A DNA stretch of 64,000 bases, taken from contig JBAYKX010000027.1 in assembly GCA_041664345.1 (NCBI GenBank), positions 1-64,000 on the forward strand. The letters run 5' to 3'. This DNA comes from GWE2-40-63 sp041664345 (GTDB lineage Bacteria; Bacteroidota; Bacteroidia; Bacteroidales; SZUA-534). Below, one piece after another: positions 63,466 to 64,000 of the stretch (its first letter is position 1; the number at the start of each line of letters is the position of its first letter). Below the pieces are notes generated by a model. The model was not told where the DNA came from and searched no databases. It saw only the letters and a program-made list of their open reading frames with translations. The translations under genes were made by a program, and so were the position numbers.

Positions 63466-64000
63466 TCAACCTAATAATTCCCTTTTTAAGTAGTTACCGG
63501 AAACATATCCATGACTCTTATCTTTATAAGCCAATTCTCCCCTTAAAAAAACACTATCTACTTTACCTGTAACCGAAATGCCTTCATAAATGTTGGAATC
63601 GCATTGCTGCCAATTGGTTGCGGTTGAAATAATTCTTTCTCCAACAGGATTCCAGATAACCACATCGGCATCATAACCTCTTGTTATTTGACCTTTGTTT
63701 TTTATGCCGAAAATTTGGGCTGGTTTGAAACTGAGCATGGAAACCATTTGTTCCAGTGTAATTTTACCCGTTAAAACTCCAAAAGTGTACATCAGTTCCA
63801 AACGGTGCTCCACTCCTCCTGCCCCATTGGGTATCTTAGTAAAGTCATTGATACCCAGCTCTTTTTGACCTTTCAAATTAAATGGGCAATGGTCGGTTCC
63901 TATGGTTTGAATGGAACCATTCTTTAGATATTCCCATAATACATCCCGTTGATTGGAGTCGCGCAAAGCCGGACTAAAAACATAGGGCGCTGCTTGCTCA
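63466..64000 (-). CDS. Dihydropyrimidinase / D-hydantoinase family, partial at window edge
   Basis: Only the C-terminal 178 codons are present; the frame runs off the window through EQAAPYVFSPALRDSNQRDV. The amidohydrolase signature TIGTDHCPF gives the metal-bound Asp, and KIPNGAGGVEHRLELMY and FGIKNKGQITRGYDADVVIW (composite-domain strands) are typical of the hydantoinase/dihydropyrimidinase branch. It opens the ring of dihydropyrimidines or hydantoins. The N-terminal His and carbamylated-Lys ligands lie outside the window. Confidence 0.88.
   Translation of the reverse strand, partial: EQAAPYVFSPALRDSNQRDVLWEYLKNGSIQTIGTDHCPFNLKGQKELGINDFTKIPNGAGGVEHRLELMYTFGVLTGKITLEQMVSMLSFKPAQIFGIKNKGQITRGYDADVVIWNPVGERIISTATNWQQCDSNIYEGISVTGKVDSVFLRGELAYKDKSHGYVSGNYLKRELLG

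Noticed and set aside
1..64000. CRISPR array, prophage, insertion sequence or rRNA operon
   Set aside because: No regularly spaced direct repeats with unique spacers, transposase or phage genes, or rRNA-like sequence were found; the repeats present are short palindromes and simple tracts.

Overview
The window is chromosomal DNA from a member of the Bacteroidota, probably class Bacteroidia; I cannot place the order. The evidence is a C-terminal type IX secretion sorting domain on a giant surface protein, a gldA/gldF/gldG-type ABC cluster, several promoters with the Bacteroidota -7 element TAnnTTTG (two with a TTG element 19 bp upstream), AT-rich DNA, mostly weak ribosome binding sites, and typical families (DUF4340, DUF5777, two-component propeller proteins, SpoIIE phosphatases). 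I see no rRNA, CRISPR array, prophage or intact insertion sequence. There is one tRNA (Lys, TTT).

Layout. 0-13 kb is the surface or secretion region: an 11-repeat T9SS cargo protein; a minus-strand operon of two small related secreted subunits and a 1181-residue outer membrane barrel/OmpA protein; a TPR-SpoIIE phosphatase; and a divergent periplasmic Ig-fold chaperone-like gene. I read this as a possible chaperone-usher-like surface-fibre system. 13-15.4 kb holds a YwqK/MORN-type protein, a broken YafQ-type toxin-antitoxin pair and tRNA-Lys. 15.6-27 kb is mixed: SDR, nitroreductase, a metalloprotease/propeller/barrel protein, OxyR, BtpA, an RRM-RRM-CspA operon, a PepSY membrane protein and a decayed PAS sensor. 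27-32.4 kb carries sucCD, a vWA lipoprotein and argS. 32.7-37 kb is the gldA/F/G-DUF4340 operon. 37-39 kb is a graveyard of truncated genes (MNT/HEPN, RhuM, a nonsense-interrupted lipoprotein). 39-49 kb is rich in signalling: a hybrid kinase, an isoaspartyl peptidase, a cytochrome c/DUF5777/YceI/propeller-SpoIIE operon, a Crp/Fnr regulator and a response regulator. 49-64 kb carries an ABC-F ATPase, a GT39 glycosyltransferase, GNAT, clpC, gyrA, TPR proteins and the end of a dihydropyrimidinase.

Two classes of gene damage stand out. Five genes (17.5, 39.9, 53.0, 57.3 and 60.6 kb) are each split by what looks like loss of one base in a short homopolymer. Because clpC is among them, systematic assembly error is likely, so I annotate these as single genes. 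Three other loci (14.9, 26.7 and 38.6 kb) carry in-frame stops best explained by single substitutions, and these look like real decay. Intergenic DNA holds palindromic repeats, including a 54-nt element present in inverted orientation at 4.9 and 20.0 kb.
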